NCBI RefSeq assembly: GCF_009760925.1
Contig: NZ_VRLV01000014.1
Location: 124,001 to 188,000 of the forward strand
Direction of reading: 5' to 3'
Length of the DNA: 64,000 bases
From: Nonomuraea typhae
GTDB lineage: Bacteria > Actinomycetota > Actinomycetes > Streptosporangiales > Streptosporangiaceae
The notes below the pieces were generated by a model. It saw only the letters and a program-made list of their open reading frames with translations, was not told the origin of the DNA and did not search any database. Positions 42,794-51,219 of this stretch are shown in pieces. The position numbers and the translations under genes were made by a program. Position 1 is the stretch's first letter, and each line of letters starts with the position of its first letter.

Positions 42794-43329
42794 TCGCCGG
42801 TGAGGCCGTCGATCGACTCCCGGATGAGGTCGGCGTGGCCGTTGTGGCGCGCGTACTCCTCGATCATGTGGACCAGGATCCAGCGCAGGTTCGGCGCGGT
42901 GCCGTCCTGCCAGGGACGCACGGCCATCCGGTCCAGGCCGCCTTCCGCCATGGCCTGCGCGGTCAGCTCGCGGGAGCGGGCGATCGACTTCTGCCACATC
43001 TGGTGAAGCTCGGCGGGGGTGTCGGCCGCGGCGGAGTTCCAGTCCCAGTCGCGATCGGCCTTCCAGTCCACCGTGTCCCACGGCGGTTGCGCCTCGTTGC
43101 CGTGCAAGCGGACGGAGAACCACCAGTCCTCGACGTAGGACAGGTGCTTCTGCATGCCGCCGAGCGTCATCGCGGACGCGCCGACGCTGACCTTCATGCC
43201 GTCCTCGTCCACGTCCGAGCACTTCCAGGCGAGCGTCGCGCGGTGGTAGTCGAGGAAGCCCAGCAGCGTGGCGGCCTCGCCGGCGGCGACGGGCGGCTCG
43301 GGCCGTCCCTGTTCATCCACAATCGTCAT
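42790..43329 (-). CDS. DinB-superfamily protein (DUF664, mycothiol-transferase-like)
   Basis: 179 residues, four-helix DinB fold. Metal-ligand histidines appear in MQKHLSYVEDWWF and in HMIEEYARHNGHADLIRE, the C-terminal hallmark of DUF664 proteins. Actinobacterial members include mycothiol S-transferases for detoxification. Coupled with the LysE-type exporter. ATG 43329 faces the divergent sensor kinase. Confidence 0.85.
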   Translation of the reverse strand: MTIVDEQGRPEPPVAAGEAATLLGFLDYHRATLAWKCSDVDEDGMKVSVGASAMTLGGMQKHLSYVEDWWFSVRLHGNEAQPPWDTVDWKADRDWDWNSAAADTPAELHQMWQKSIARSRELTAQAMAEGGLDRMAVRPWQDGTAPNLRWILVHMIEEYARHNGHADLIRESIDGLTGE

Positions 43330-43461
43330 GGACCGCGATTTTAGGACAGCCGGGAAGCGATCCCCGCATCTGCCTGGAGGCTGATTTTCAAGGTCCGCGT
43401 CCGCTCGTAAAAGCCAGACGGCGTACGGCGGGCGGAGGGGTCCCCGTCGTACCGTCTAGGC

Positions 43462-44559
43462 ATGGTGCGGCGCGTCCTGGTGTGGTGGAGCGGGCATCCC
43501 CGGGCGGCCGACACGGTGCTGGCCGGGGTGGCCTGTGTGTACCTGCTGATCGAGATTCCCTACCACGAGCAGTCGCTGGCGCGCTTCGACGGGGTTCCGC
43601 CGACGTTCTGGGCGGACTTCGCGGCCTTCGCCTGCGTGGCGTTCCGCCGGCGCCGGCCGTACGCGGTGCTCGTGGCGGTCTGGGCGCTGTGGCTGGCGGC
43701 CGGGCGCTGGGACATCTGGCTGGAGGTCAACAACTCCTGGGCCGAGCTCGGGGCCTCGACCGCCCTGCAGATCGCCTTCTACACCGTGGGCCGGTGGCGG
43801 GCCTCGCCGTACTGGCTGGTCGTGGCGCTCGCGGTGCTGGTGCCCGGCGGAGTCCTGTCGGCGGCGGTGGTGACGACGGCGTGGGCGATCGGGGTGGCGC
43901 GGCGGCGGTGGGTCACCGCGGCGGCGCAGGCGGAGGAGGGGCGGGCGCTGGCCATGGTGGCGGAGGAGCGGGTGCGGATCGCCCGCGAGCTGCACGACAT
44001 CGTGGCGCACAACGTCAGCGCGATGGTGATCCAGTCGCACGGGGCGACGGTGGCGCTGCTGGATGAGGACCGGCTCGCGGCGGGCACCGCGCTGGAGGCC
44101 ATCCGGGAGTCCGGGCAGGCGGCGCTGGTGGAGCTGCGGCTGCTGCTGGGCGGGCTGCGGCAGGAGGAGTCCGGCGAGCCGCAGCCGGGGATCGAGGCGA
44201 TCGACGGACTGGTCGAGCGGCATCCGCTGACGGTACGGTTACGGGTCGAAGGACGCATCCGTACGGCCCCGGCCGGGCTGGGCCTGGCGGCGTACCGGAT
44301 CGTGCAGGAGGCTCTGACCAACACGCTGAAGCACGCGGGGAAGGAAGCCGAAGCTCAGGTGGTACTCCGTTACGGCGAACATGAGCTGCACATCACCGTC
44401 ACCGACGACGGCTCCGGCCGCCCGCGGGCGCGCCCGGCGCGCTCCGGGCACGGGCTGATCAACATCGCCGAGCGCGCCGCGTTGTTCGGCGGCGCCGCGC
44501 ACGCCGCGCCGCTGCCACAGGGCGGGTTCCAGGTCGAGGCGACACTCCCCTGGGTCTGA
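43462..44559 (+). CDS. Sensor histidine kinase (NarL/DesK group)
   Basis: 365 residues. The first ~150 residues hold membrane helices (VLAGVACVYLLIEIP, VLVAVWALWLAAG, WLVVALAVLVPGGVLSAAVV). The dimerisation domain follows with the phosphoacceptor His in ARELHDIVAHNVSAMVIQ, then an ATPase domain with AAYRIVQEALTNTLKHAG, DDGSG and GHGLINIAERA. It is paired with the response regulator three bases downstream. The signal is unknown. Confidence 0.92.
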   Translation: MVRRVLVWWSGHPRAADTVLAGVACVYLLIEIPYHEQSLARFDGVPPTFWADFAAFACVAFRRRRPYAVLVAVWALWLAAGRWDIWLEVNNSWAELGASTALQIAFYTVGRWRASPYWLVVALAVLVPGGVLSAAVVTTAWAIGVARRRWVTAAAQAEEGRALAMVAEERVRIARELHDIVAHNVSAMVIQSHGATVALLDEDRLAAGTALEAIRESGQAALVELRLLLGGLRQEESGEPQPGIEAIDGLVERHPLTVRLRVEGRIRTAPAGLGLAAYRIVQEALTNTLKHAGKEAEAQVVLRYGEHELHITVTDDGSGRPRARPARSGHGLINIAERAALFGGAAHAAPLPQGGFQVEATLPWV

Positions 44560-44562
44560 GCC

Positions 44563-45225
44563 GTGGCGACCCCCATCCGGGTTCTCCTGGTGGACGACCA
44601 GGAGCTGGTGCGCACCGGTGTCCGGCTGGTGCTGCGCCGGGAGGCGGGCATCGAGGTCGTGGGCGAGGCCGGTGACGGCGTCGAGGCGCTGGAGGCGTTG
44701 GAAGAGCTCGCCGTCGACGTGGTGGTGATGGACGTGCGGATGCCGCGCATGGACGGCATCGAGGCCACCCGCCGGATCACCGCGAACGACGGGCCGCGGG
44801 TGCTCGTGCTGACCACGTTCGACCTGGACGAGTACGTCTTCGGGGCGATCCGGGCGGGGGCCAGCGGGTTCCTGCTGAAGGACACGGCGCCGCGGCCGTT
44901 CGCCGACGCCATCAGGACCGTGCACGCCGGTGACTCGGTGCTCGCCCCCTCGACCACGCGGCGGCTCATCGCGCACTTCCTGCCCCGGGTCTCCGGGTCG
45001 GGCAAGGTCCCGGCGGCCCGGGCGGCGCTGCTCAGCAAGCGCGAGCAGGAGATCCTGGCCGAGATCGCCACCGGGCAGTCCAACGCGGAGATCGCCGCCC
45101 GCATGTTCCTGTCGGAGGGAACGGTGCGCACGCACGTCTCCCACATCCTGACCAAGCTCGACCTGCGCGACCGCGTCCAGGCCGTGGTCTTCGCCTTCGA
45201 GAACGGCCTCACCCGGCTCGGCTGA
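44563..45225 (+). CDS. NarL/LuxR-type response regulator
   Basis: 220 residues. Receiver: VDDQELVRTG, phosphoacceptor in VVVMDVRMPRMDG, TTFDLDEYVFGA, FLLKDTAPR. LuxR helix-turn-helix: LSKREQEILAEIATGQSNAEIAARMFLSEGTVRTHVSH. GTG 44563. It is cognate to the preceding kinase and may extend control to the patatin and acyltransferase genes that follow on the same strand. Confidence 0.92.
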   Translation: MATPIRVLLVDDQELVRTGVRLVLRREAGIEVVGEAGDGVEALEALEELAVDVVVMDVRMPRMDGIEATRRITANDGPRVLVLTTFDLDEYVFGAIRAGASGFLLKDTAPRPFADAIRTVHAGDSVLAPSTTRRLIAHFLPRVSGSGKVPAARAALLSKREQEILAEIATGQSNAEIAARMFLSEGTVRTHVSHILTKLDLRDRVQAVVFAFENGLTRLG

Positions 45226-45241
45226 CGGCCGGGCGCATACT

Positions 45242-46072
45242 GTGGCCCTCGTGGATACGGCTTTCGTGCTCGGCGGTGGTGGCGTGCTCGGCGCGCACGA
45301 GGTGGGCATGCTCAGGGCGCTGGACGAGGCGGGCATCCGGCCCGACGTCGTGCTCGGCACCTCGATCGGCGCGCTGAACGGGGCGGTGCTGGCCGCCGAC
45401 CCCGACGAGGCGGTCAAACGGCTGACCGCGTTGTGGGCTTCCGATGTGGTCCGTACGGCTTTCGCCGGTTCGTGGGTGGCGCGGCTGTCCACGCTGGCCA
45501 AGACCGGCACCCATCTGCATTCGGCCGGGCCGCTGCGGCGGCTGCTGGCCGAGACGATCCCGGTGGCGCGGATCGAGGAGCTGGCCGTGCCCTTCCAGTG
45601 CGTGGCGGCCTCGGTGGAGCGGGCGGCGGCGCACTGGTTCACCGGCGGGCCGCTGGTGGACGCGGTGCTGGCCTCGTGCGCGGTGCCTGGGTTGCTGCCG
45701 CCGGTGCACGTGGACGGGGAACACTTCTTCGACGGGGGGCTGGTGCACTCGATTCCGGTCGGCCGGGCCGTACACCTGGGGGCGCGGCGGGTGTTCGTGC
45801 TGCACGTGGGGCGGATCGAGCGGCCGTTGCGGGTGCCGGAGCGGCCGTGGGAGGTGGGCATGGTGGCCTTCGAGATCGCGCGGCGGCATCGGTTCGCGGA
45901 GGAGATGGCGAACCTGCCGGACGGGGTGGAGGTGCACGTGATGCCGGCGGGGGCGCCGGAGCCGGTGTCGCCATGGCGTTATCGGGATATGTCGCTTATT
46001 GCGGCTTATGTGGAGCGGGCTTATCGGGCTTCTTCGCGTTATCTGGATTCAAGGGGGAGGATGAACGATTAG
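45242..46072 (+). CDS. Patatin-like phospholipase
   Basis: 276 residues. Oxyanion hole VLGGGGVLGAHEVGMLRAL, nucleophile elbow GTSIGALNGAVLA (Ser in GxSxG) and the dyad Asp in FFDGGLVHSIPVG. It cleaves acyl chains from phospholipids. GTG 45242 is used; another GTG three codons later is possible. Ten bases separate it from the acyltransferase, which suggests joint lipid remodelling. Confidence 0.9.
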   Translation: MALVDTAFVLGGGGVLGAHEVGMLRALDEAGIRPDVVLGTSIGALNGAVLAADPDEAVKRLTALWASDVVRTAFAGSWVARLSTLAKTGTHLHSAGPLRRLLAETIPVARIEELAVPFQCVAASVERAAAHWFTGGPLVDAVLASCAVPGLLPPVHVDGEHFFDGGLVHSIPVGRAVHLGARRVFVLHVGRIERPLRVPERPWEVGMVAFEIARRHRFAEEMANLPDGVEVHVMPAGAPEPVSPWRYRDMSLIAAYVERAYRASSRYLDSRGRMND

Positions 46073-46081
46073 GAGGTCCCC

Positions 46082-47101
46082 TTGCCCCCACGCATCCTGC
46101 GCCGCATCATTCTCGTTCCCCTGGTGCTCGTGCTCACCGTCGTCGTGCTGGTCACGCTGCCGTTCTGGCTGCTGGTGGTGACGCTGGCCTCGTTGCGCCT
46201 GCCGCCGCCGCAGCGGCGCGGGGTGCGCTTCGTCTGGTTCGGCGCGGTGTGGCTGGTGCTGGAGTGCGGCGCGCTGCTGGCCTGCCTCGCGCTGTGGGTG
46301 GCCGCCGGCTTCGGCGGACGGCTGCGCCGCGACAAGTTCCAGACGCGCCACTACGCGGTGATCCGCTGGTTCCTCTCCCGCGTGTACGGCACCGCCGAAC
46401 GGGTCTTCCGCCTGACCGTCACCATCGCCGAGCCCCCGCCGACCGAGGCCGAGCAGGCCGCCAGGCTCACCCGCCCGGTCATCGTGCTGGCCCGCCACGC
46501 GGGCCCCGGCGACAGTTTCCTGCTGGTCCACCACCTGCTGGCGGTGTACCGGCGGCAGCCGCGCATCGTCATGAAGGCGGCCCTGCAGTACGACCCTTCG
46601 CTGGACGTGCTGGTCAATCGCCTGCCGAACGCGTTCGTGCCCCGCCGGGCGGCCGAGAGCGGGATCCTCGCGGAGATCACCCGGCTGGCCTCGACCATGG
46701 ACGACGACGACGCCCTGGTCATCTTCCCCGAGGGCGGCAACTTCACCCCGCGCCGGCGGCGCATGGCCATTCGCCGCCTGGAGGAGAAGGGCCTGTCCGC
46801 CGAGGCGGAGCGGGCCCGCAACCTCGACCACCTGCTGCCGCCCAGGCCCGGCGGCGCCATCGCCGCGATCGAGGCCAGCCCGTCGGCCGACGTCGTCTTC
46901 GTCGCCCACACCGGCCTCGACGACCTGATGACGATCGGCGACGTGTGGCGGCGCCTGCCGCTGGAGGCCCGGATCACCGCCCAATGGTGGCGGGTGCCGG
47001 CCGCCGAGGTGCCGCGCGGACGTGAGGAACGCATTCGCTGGCTCTACGACCAGTGGGAGATCATCGACGCCTGGATCGCGGCGCAGAAGGTGACGAGCTA
47101 G
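46082..47101 (+). CDS. 1-acyl-glycerol-3-phosphate acyltransferase-like membrane protein
   Basis: 339 residues. Two N-terminal membrane helices (LVLVLTVVVLVTLPFWLLVVTL and VWLVLECGALLACLALWVA) precede the PlsC-type acyltransferase domain, with the HX4D box in LARHAGPGDSFLLVHH and FPEGGNFTPRRRR. It probably acylates a lysophospholipid at the membrane, complementing the patatin upstream. The start is TTG 46082 behind AGGAGG. The stop shares bases with the convergent chorismate mutase. Confidence 0.85.
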   Translation: MPPRILRRIILVPLVLVLTVVVLVTLPFWLLVVTLASLRLPPPQRRGVRFVWFGAVWLVLECGALLACLALWVAAGFGGRLRRDKFQTRHYAVIRWFLSRVYGTAERVFRLTVTIAEPPPTEAEQAARLTRPVIVLARHAGPGDSFLLVHHLLAVYRRQPRIVMKAALQYDPSLDVLVNRLPNAFVPRRAAESGILAEITRLASTMDDDDALVIFPEGGNFTPRRRRMAIRRLEEKGLSAEAERARNLDHLLPPRPGGAIAAIEASPSADVVFVAHTGLDDLMTIGDVWRRLPLEARITAQWWRVPAAEVPRGREERIRWLYDQWEIIDAWIAAQKVTS

Positions 47102-47415
47102 CCGGTCCCGCGCGCCTTGTTGCTGGCGATCAGCTCGTGGTGCCGGACGACCTCGGCGATGATGAAACCGAGGAAGCGCTCGGCGAAGACCGGGTCGAGC
47201 CGCGACTCCTCGGCCAGGCTGCGCAGCCGCGTGATCTGCCGCTTCTCCCGCTCCGGATCGGCCGGCGGCAGGTTGTATTCCGCCTTCAGCCTGCCCACCT
47301 CCTGGGTGCATTTGAATCGCTCGGCGAGCAGGTGCACGAGGGCGGCGTCGAGATTGTCGATGCTGGCGCGCAGCCGCTGCAGCTCGTTTTGCACGAATGC
47401 CGAGTCGTCATTCAT
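47098..47415 (-). CDS. Stand-alone chorismate mutase (AroQ type)
   Basis: 105 residues, all-helical. RLRASIDNLDAALVHLLAERFKC carries the Arg/Asp/Arg pattern, followed by VGRLKAEYNLPPADPEREKRQ and IIAEVVRHHELI. It converts chorismate to prephenate. Separate AroQ copies occur in secondary-metabolite clusters and in actinobacterial shikimate metabolism. ATG 47415 follows GGGAGATCCAGTTG; an ATG seven codons earlier is less likely. It is divergent from the decarboxylase/PixA operon across a 334-bp gap. Confidence 0.87.
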   Translation of the reverse strand: MNDDSAFVQNELQRLRASIDNLDAALVHLLAERFKCTQEVGRLKAEYNLPPADPEREKRQITRLRSLAEESRLDPVFAERFLGFIIAEVVRHHELIASNKARGTG

Positions 47416-47749
47416 CAACTGGATCTCCCATTCCACACGAAGACGAGATCATATCACGGATCCCGCGTGCGACCGGACGGCCAAGAATTCAACCGTCCGC
47501 CACTAAACCCGGTTTGACTGATTACGTTAGGGGATAGTCGTGTCCCGGGTTGCGGGCCTGACATTATCTCAGCCCAGGTAGGACGGCGAATGGCTATTGC
47601 GCCCGCCGTGGATCCATGTTTTGATCCGGCTTGTTCCCAAGTGACCCCACACGCCGACCCACACAATTCCGGCGGACCCGTATTCATGCTTTCCTTATGT
47701 TGCCGCGCCCCGATCCCGGCGGGGGAATCATTCAGGGAGGGCTACATTT
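47416..47749. other. Divergent regulatory region before the decarboxylase-PixA operon
   Basis: No gene. This 334-bp stretch is visibly richer in A/T than its surroundings. It contains a TTGACT at 47514-47519 with GATAGT only 13 bases later, a dyad GGATC-N8-GATCC at 47610-47627, and CTTG-TTCC-CAAG near 47630-47641. The ribosome site AGGGAGGG precedes the operon start. The region is long for this window and probably carries regulation for both directions. Confidence 0.5.
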
Positions 47750-49249
47750 ATGGACCATGCCCGCAAAATATCGAGCAGATTAACGCTCGATGCGTTCGAC
47801 ATTCAGCGGTTCCTGGAAAGCTCCGCCGCGACCCTGGACCGACTGGAAAAGCACCTGACCGATCTGTCGATCAGGGGCCTGGAACTCACCGAACCGGCGC
47901 AGTTGTCGCGAGCCGCCAGATCGCTGATGACCACCGATCGGGAGAACGTCGCCGGCCATGACGAGGCCAAGCTCAACGCCATCATCGACCTTTACCTCAA
48001 GACCGGAATCCAGGTCCATTCGCCCGGCTACATGGGCCGGCAGTTCTCCGGCCCGGTCCCCCTGGCCGGCGTCGTCGACTTCATCAGCTCGGTCGTCAGC
48101 CAGCCGTCCTCCTTCTACGAGGCCGCCCAGCTGCCGAACGTCGCCGAGAAGATCATGGCCGACGAGCTCAACCGCTTCATCGGCTGGCCGCCGGGCAGCT
48201 TCGCCATGGTCACCACCTCCGGCGGCTCGCTGGCCAACCTGACCGCGCTGCTGGCCGCCAGGAACGACCGCCTGCCCGGCTTCTGGTCCGAAGGCGGCGC
48301 CGCCTGCCTCGACCGGCCCCGTCCCGCCATCGCCGTCGGCGACGACGTGCACTACAGCGTCTCCCGTACGGCCGGCGTCATGGGCATCGGCGAGGCCCAG
48401 CTCATCCGGCTGCCGCTCGACCGCCGCCACCGGATCGACGTGGACCGCGTCGTACCCGCCCTGGAGGCGGCCGAGCGGCGGGGCCTGCGGGTCTTCTGCC
48501 TGGTGGCCTCGGCGGGAACGACGTCGGTGGGCGCCTTCGACCCGATCGGCGAGCTGGCCGAGATCACCCGCGAGCGCGGCATCTGGCTGCACGTGGACGG
48601 CGCGCACGGGGCGAGCCTCCTGGTGTCGGACCGGCTGCGCTGGAAGCTGGAGGGCATCGACCGGGCCGACTCCCTGGCCTGGGACGCGCACAAGATGATG
48701 TTCACCCCGGCCCCCTGCACGCTGCTCTTCTACCGCGACAAGGACAAGAGCCGCAGCCCGTTCCGCCAGCGGGCCAGCTACGTCTTCGACGAGGAACCGG
48801 ACATCTACACCGCGCTCGACAGCGGCGGCAAGACCCTCGAGTGCACCAAGCGCCCGATGATCATGCCGCTCTGGGTGTCGTGGGCGATGTACGGCAGGGC
48901 CTTGTTCGCCGAGAAGATCGAATACCTCTGCCGGCTGACCAAGGACGTCCACCACATCCTGCTGAGCGAGCCGGACTTCGAGACCACCCACTGGCCGGAG
49001 GCGAACATCCTGTGCTTCCGCTACCGCCCCGGCACGCTGTCCGACGCCGACACCCACCGCCTCCAGGTCGCCATCCGCGACCGGGTCAAGGCACGGGGCA
49101 CGTTCTTCATCTCCAAGGTCGACCTCGCGGGAGTGGCCGCGCTGCGTGTCGTCCTGATGAACCACCTGATCACCGAGGAGCACTTCCGCATGCTGCTCGG
49201 CGAGATCAGAGCCGTTGGCCAAGAGCTGCTCCGAGGAGGGTGCCGATGA
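47750..49249 (+). CDS. PLP-dependent group II amino-acid decarboxylase
   Basis: 499 residues, the usual length. Fold type I features: phosphate-binding TTSGGSLANLTALLAARN, AGTTSVGAFDPI, the cofactor Asp in HVDGAHGASLL and the Schiff-base Lys in LAWDAHKMMFTPAPC. It belongs to the glutamate/aromatic/diaminobutyrate decarboxylase group; the substrate cannot be read from sequence. First gene of a six-gene operon ending at 53021. Its stop overlaps the next start as ATGA. Ribosome site AGGGAGGGCTACATTT. Confidence 0.88.
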   Translation: MDHARKISSRLTLDAFDIQRFLESSAATLDRLEKHLTDLSIRGLELTEPAQLSRAARSLMTTDRENVAGHDEAKLNAIIDLYLKTGIQVHSPGYMGRQFSGPVPLAGVVDFISSVVSQPSSFYEAAQLPNVAEKIMADELNRFIGWPPGSFAMVTTSGGSLANLTALLAARNDRLPGFWSEGGAACLDRPRPAIAVGDDVHYSVSRTAGVMGIGEAQLIRLPLDRRHRIDVDRVVPALEAAERRGLRVFCLVASAGTTSVGAFDPIGELAEITRERGIWLHVDGAHGASLLVSDRLRWKLEGIDRADSLAWDAHKMMFTPAPCTLLFYRDKDKSRSPFRQRASYVFDEEPDIYTALDSGGKTLECTKRPMIMPLWVSWAMYGRALFAEKIEYLCRLTKDVHHILLSEPDFETTHWPEANILCFRYRPGTLSDADTHRLQVAIRDRVKARGTFFISKVDLAGVAALRVVLMNHLITEEHFRMLLGEIRAVGQELLRGGCR

Positions 49250-50751
49250 ACCCGGCCGACCTGGCCACCAAGCTGATCCCCGATGAGGAGCTGACGCCGG
49301 TCTCCGCCGAGGCCGTGTGCGCGCTCCCGTCGTTCGCCGGCAAGATGCGGGAGTGCGCCCGCGCGTACGGCACGCCGTACGGCGAACTCCCCCACGACGT
49401 GCAGGACGCGCTGGTCCTGCGCCGCCTGCGGCAGATGATCCACACCCTGCTCCTCAACCCCGAGTGGAAACGCCGCCTGGCCGGCTGCGAGATCCCCGAG
49501 ACCTTCGAGCAGTGGCAGCGGATCCCGCTGTCGGACAAGGACCTCCAGCGCGAGTTCTACACCGAGACGCGCCCCGGCCTCGTGGTGCCGCTGGACCGCG
49601 GCGGCTTCGAGATCGTGGCCAGCGGCGGCACCAGCGGCGGCAGCCCGCTGGAGATCGTCTACGCGGTGCGCGAGCTGCACGACACCTACCGCGTGGCCGG
49701 GCGGTTCATGGGCGACCACCAGCTCGCCCAGCACCTGCCCGGCAGCCCCAGGTGGCTGTTCACCACGCTGGCCGACTACCAGATGTGGAGCAGCGGCACG
49801 ATGGTCGGCGGCGTCCTGCAGAACGTGCCGGGCGTCAACTACATCGGCGCCGGGCCCGTCACGGCCGGCGTGCTGGAGCAGATGTTCTCCTATCCGGGGC
49901 CGAAGGCGCTGATGGGCATCACCGCCGGCATCGCCATCCTCACCGAGCTCGGCGCCGGGCTCAAGGCCGAGGCCCGGGAGAGCTTCCGGGTCGCGATGTA
50001 CGGCAGCGGCGTGCTGTCCCAGGCCAAACGGGCCGAGTTGAAGGCCATGTTCCCCAACGTCACGATCCTCAGCTACTTCGCGGCCACCCAGGCCGAGACC
50101 GTCGGGCTGCAGTTGTCGGAGAAGACCCCCTGGCTCGCGGCCGTCCCCGGGCTGCATCTCATCGAGATCGTCGACGAGCGGGGCCGCTGGGTGGCCGAGG
50201 GCGAGGAAGGCGAACTGGTCGTCACCCGGCTGCACGCCCACGAGGCGCCGCTGCCCCGGCTCAAACTCGGTGACCGGATGATCCGGCGGCCCCGGCTCGA
50301 CGGGCCCGGGCTCAGGACGCACCAGTTCGAGTTCGCCGGCCGTACCGGAGACGTGCTGCACATCGCCGACAGCCAGTACTCCGCCGCGCGCGCCTACGCG
50401 GCGGTGCGCGAGGAGCTGAAGGCGGGCACCGCCGTGGACCTCAACGAGGTCGCGCACGACGTGCAGTTCGTCAACCACCGCGAGGAGCGGACGATCACAC
50501 TGCTGGCGGCGGTGGACGACGTGGCCGGGCTGACGTACGCGACGGAGGCGCCGCTCGGGCCGTACGGCGCGCAGCACCTGTTCCTCAACGCGCTGCCCCG
50601 AGCGCTGTCGCTGTTCAACCAGGGCGAGGCGAACGCCGCCTCGCTGGCGAAGACCGGCTACCGGTTTCAGATCAGGTTCGTGCACCGGGCCTCCGCGGAG
50701 ATCGAGCGGACGCACGTGGGCAAGGTGCCGCTGGTCCGGGATCGGGGCTGA
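49246..50751 (+). CDS. PaaK-like adenylate-forming enzyme
   Basis: 501 residues. The adenylation loop is IVASGGTSGGSPLEIVY; later LSYFAATQAETVGLQLSEKTP and VDERGRWVAEGEEGELVVTRL match the core of phenylacetate-CoA-ligase/LuxE-type acid-activating enzymes. It would activate a carboxylate as acyl-AMP, with transfer to CoA, a carrier or an amine unknown. ATG 49246 follows GAGGAGGGTGCCG and overlaps the decarboxylase stop. Next to a decarboxylase it could make an amide of the amine product; this is inference. Confidence 0.8.
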   Translation: MNPADLATKLIPDEELTPVSAEAVCALPSFAGKMRECARAYGTPYGELPHDVQDALVLRRLRQMIHTLLLNPEWKRRLAGCEIPETFEQWQRIPLSDKDLQREFYTETRPGLVVPLDRGGFEIVASGGTSGGSPLEIVYAVRELHDTYRVAGRFMGDHQLAQHLPGSPRWLFTTLADYQMWSSGTMVGGVLQNVPGVNYIGAGPVTAGVLEQMFSYPGPKALMGITAGIAILTELGAGLKAEARESFRVAMYGSGVLSQAKRAELKAMFPNVTILSYFAATQAETVGLQLSEKTPWLAAVPGLHLIEIVDERGRWVAEGEEGELVVTRLHAHEAPLPRLKLGDRMIRRPRLDGPGLRTHQFEFAGRTGDVLHIADSQYSAARAYAAVREELKAGTAVDLNEVAHDVQFVNHREERTITLLAAVDDVAGLTYATEAPLGPYGAQHLFLNALPRALSLFNQGEANAASLAKTGYRFQIRFVHRASAEIERTHVGKVPLVRDRG

Positions 50752-50768
50752 CCAACGGGAGGGTCGAA

Positions 50769-51203
50769 GTGGTAGCACCGAAACCGCACGTCAACATCAT
50801 CGCCCTGGTGGATGTCATCGGGGCGCTGTCCGATCGCTCGCTGCTCAACGGAAACCTCAGCCTGATCGACGACGGGACGTTCGAGAGCCGCGCGCAGGGC
50901 ACGCCGGAGTTGTGCACGATCGTCACCCCCGGCCAGGTCGTCCAGTGGACCGTGCTGGCCGTGGACCTGCAGACCCCGGTCGAGATCAAGAACATCACCT
51001 TCCTCGGCCCCGGCGGCCAGCCGATCGGGCCGGACGACGGCCAGAACGGGGAGAGCGAGAAGCTCGACCTCGACATCTGGTCGGGAGTGGTGCCGTCGTA
51101 CATGCAGCCGGGCGTCGCCTACCGCTATCGCCTGGAGTTCCAGATGTACGAAGGCCCGTACAGCGCCCTGCACGTCGACACGCCCTCGCTCATGCGGGTC
51201 TAG
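50769..51203 (+). CDS. AidA/PixA-family protein, paralogue 1
   Basis: 144 residues. The N-terminal strand VNIIALVDVIGALSDRSLLN, the QGTPEL segment, GQVVQWTVLAVD and a C-terminal WSGVVPSYMQPGVAYRYRLEF fit the AidA/PixA inclusion-body family (PF12306). That is a beta-sandwich family known from Burkholderia AidA and Xenorhabdus PixA. No signal peptide. The start is GTG 50769 behind GGGAGGGTCGAA. First of four tandem paralogues; 17 bases after the PaaK-like gene. It is the most divergent around the GQGT motif. Confidence 0.72.
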   Translation: MVAPKPHVNIIALVDVIGALSDRSLLNGNLSLIDDGTFESRAQGTPELCTIVTPGQVVQWTVLAVDLQTPVEIKNITFLGPGGQPIGPDDGQNGESEKLDLDIWSGVVPSYMQPGVAYRYRLEFQMYEGPYSALHVDTPSLMRV

Positions 51204-51219
51204 CCTTCTGGAGAATCCC

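Noticed and set aside
47514..47538. Sigma-70 promoter TTGACT/GATAGT before the PixA operon
   Set aside because: The spacing between the elements is only 13 bases, too short for a standard promoter.
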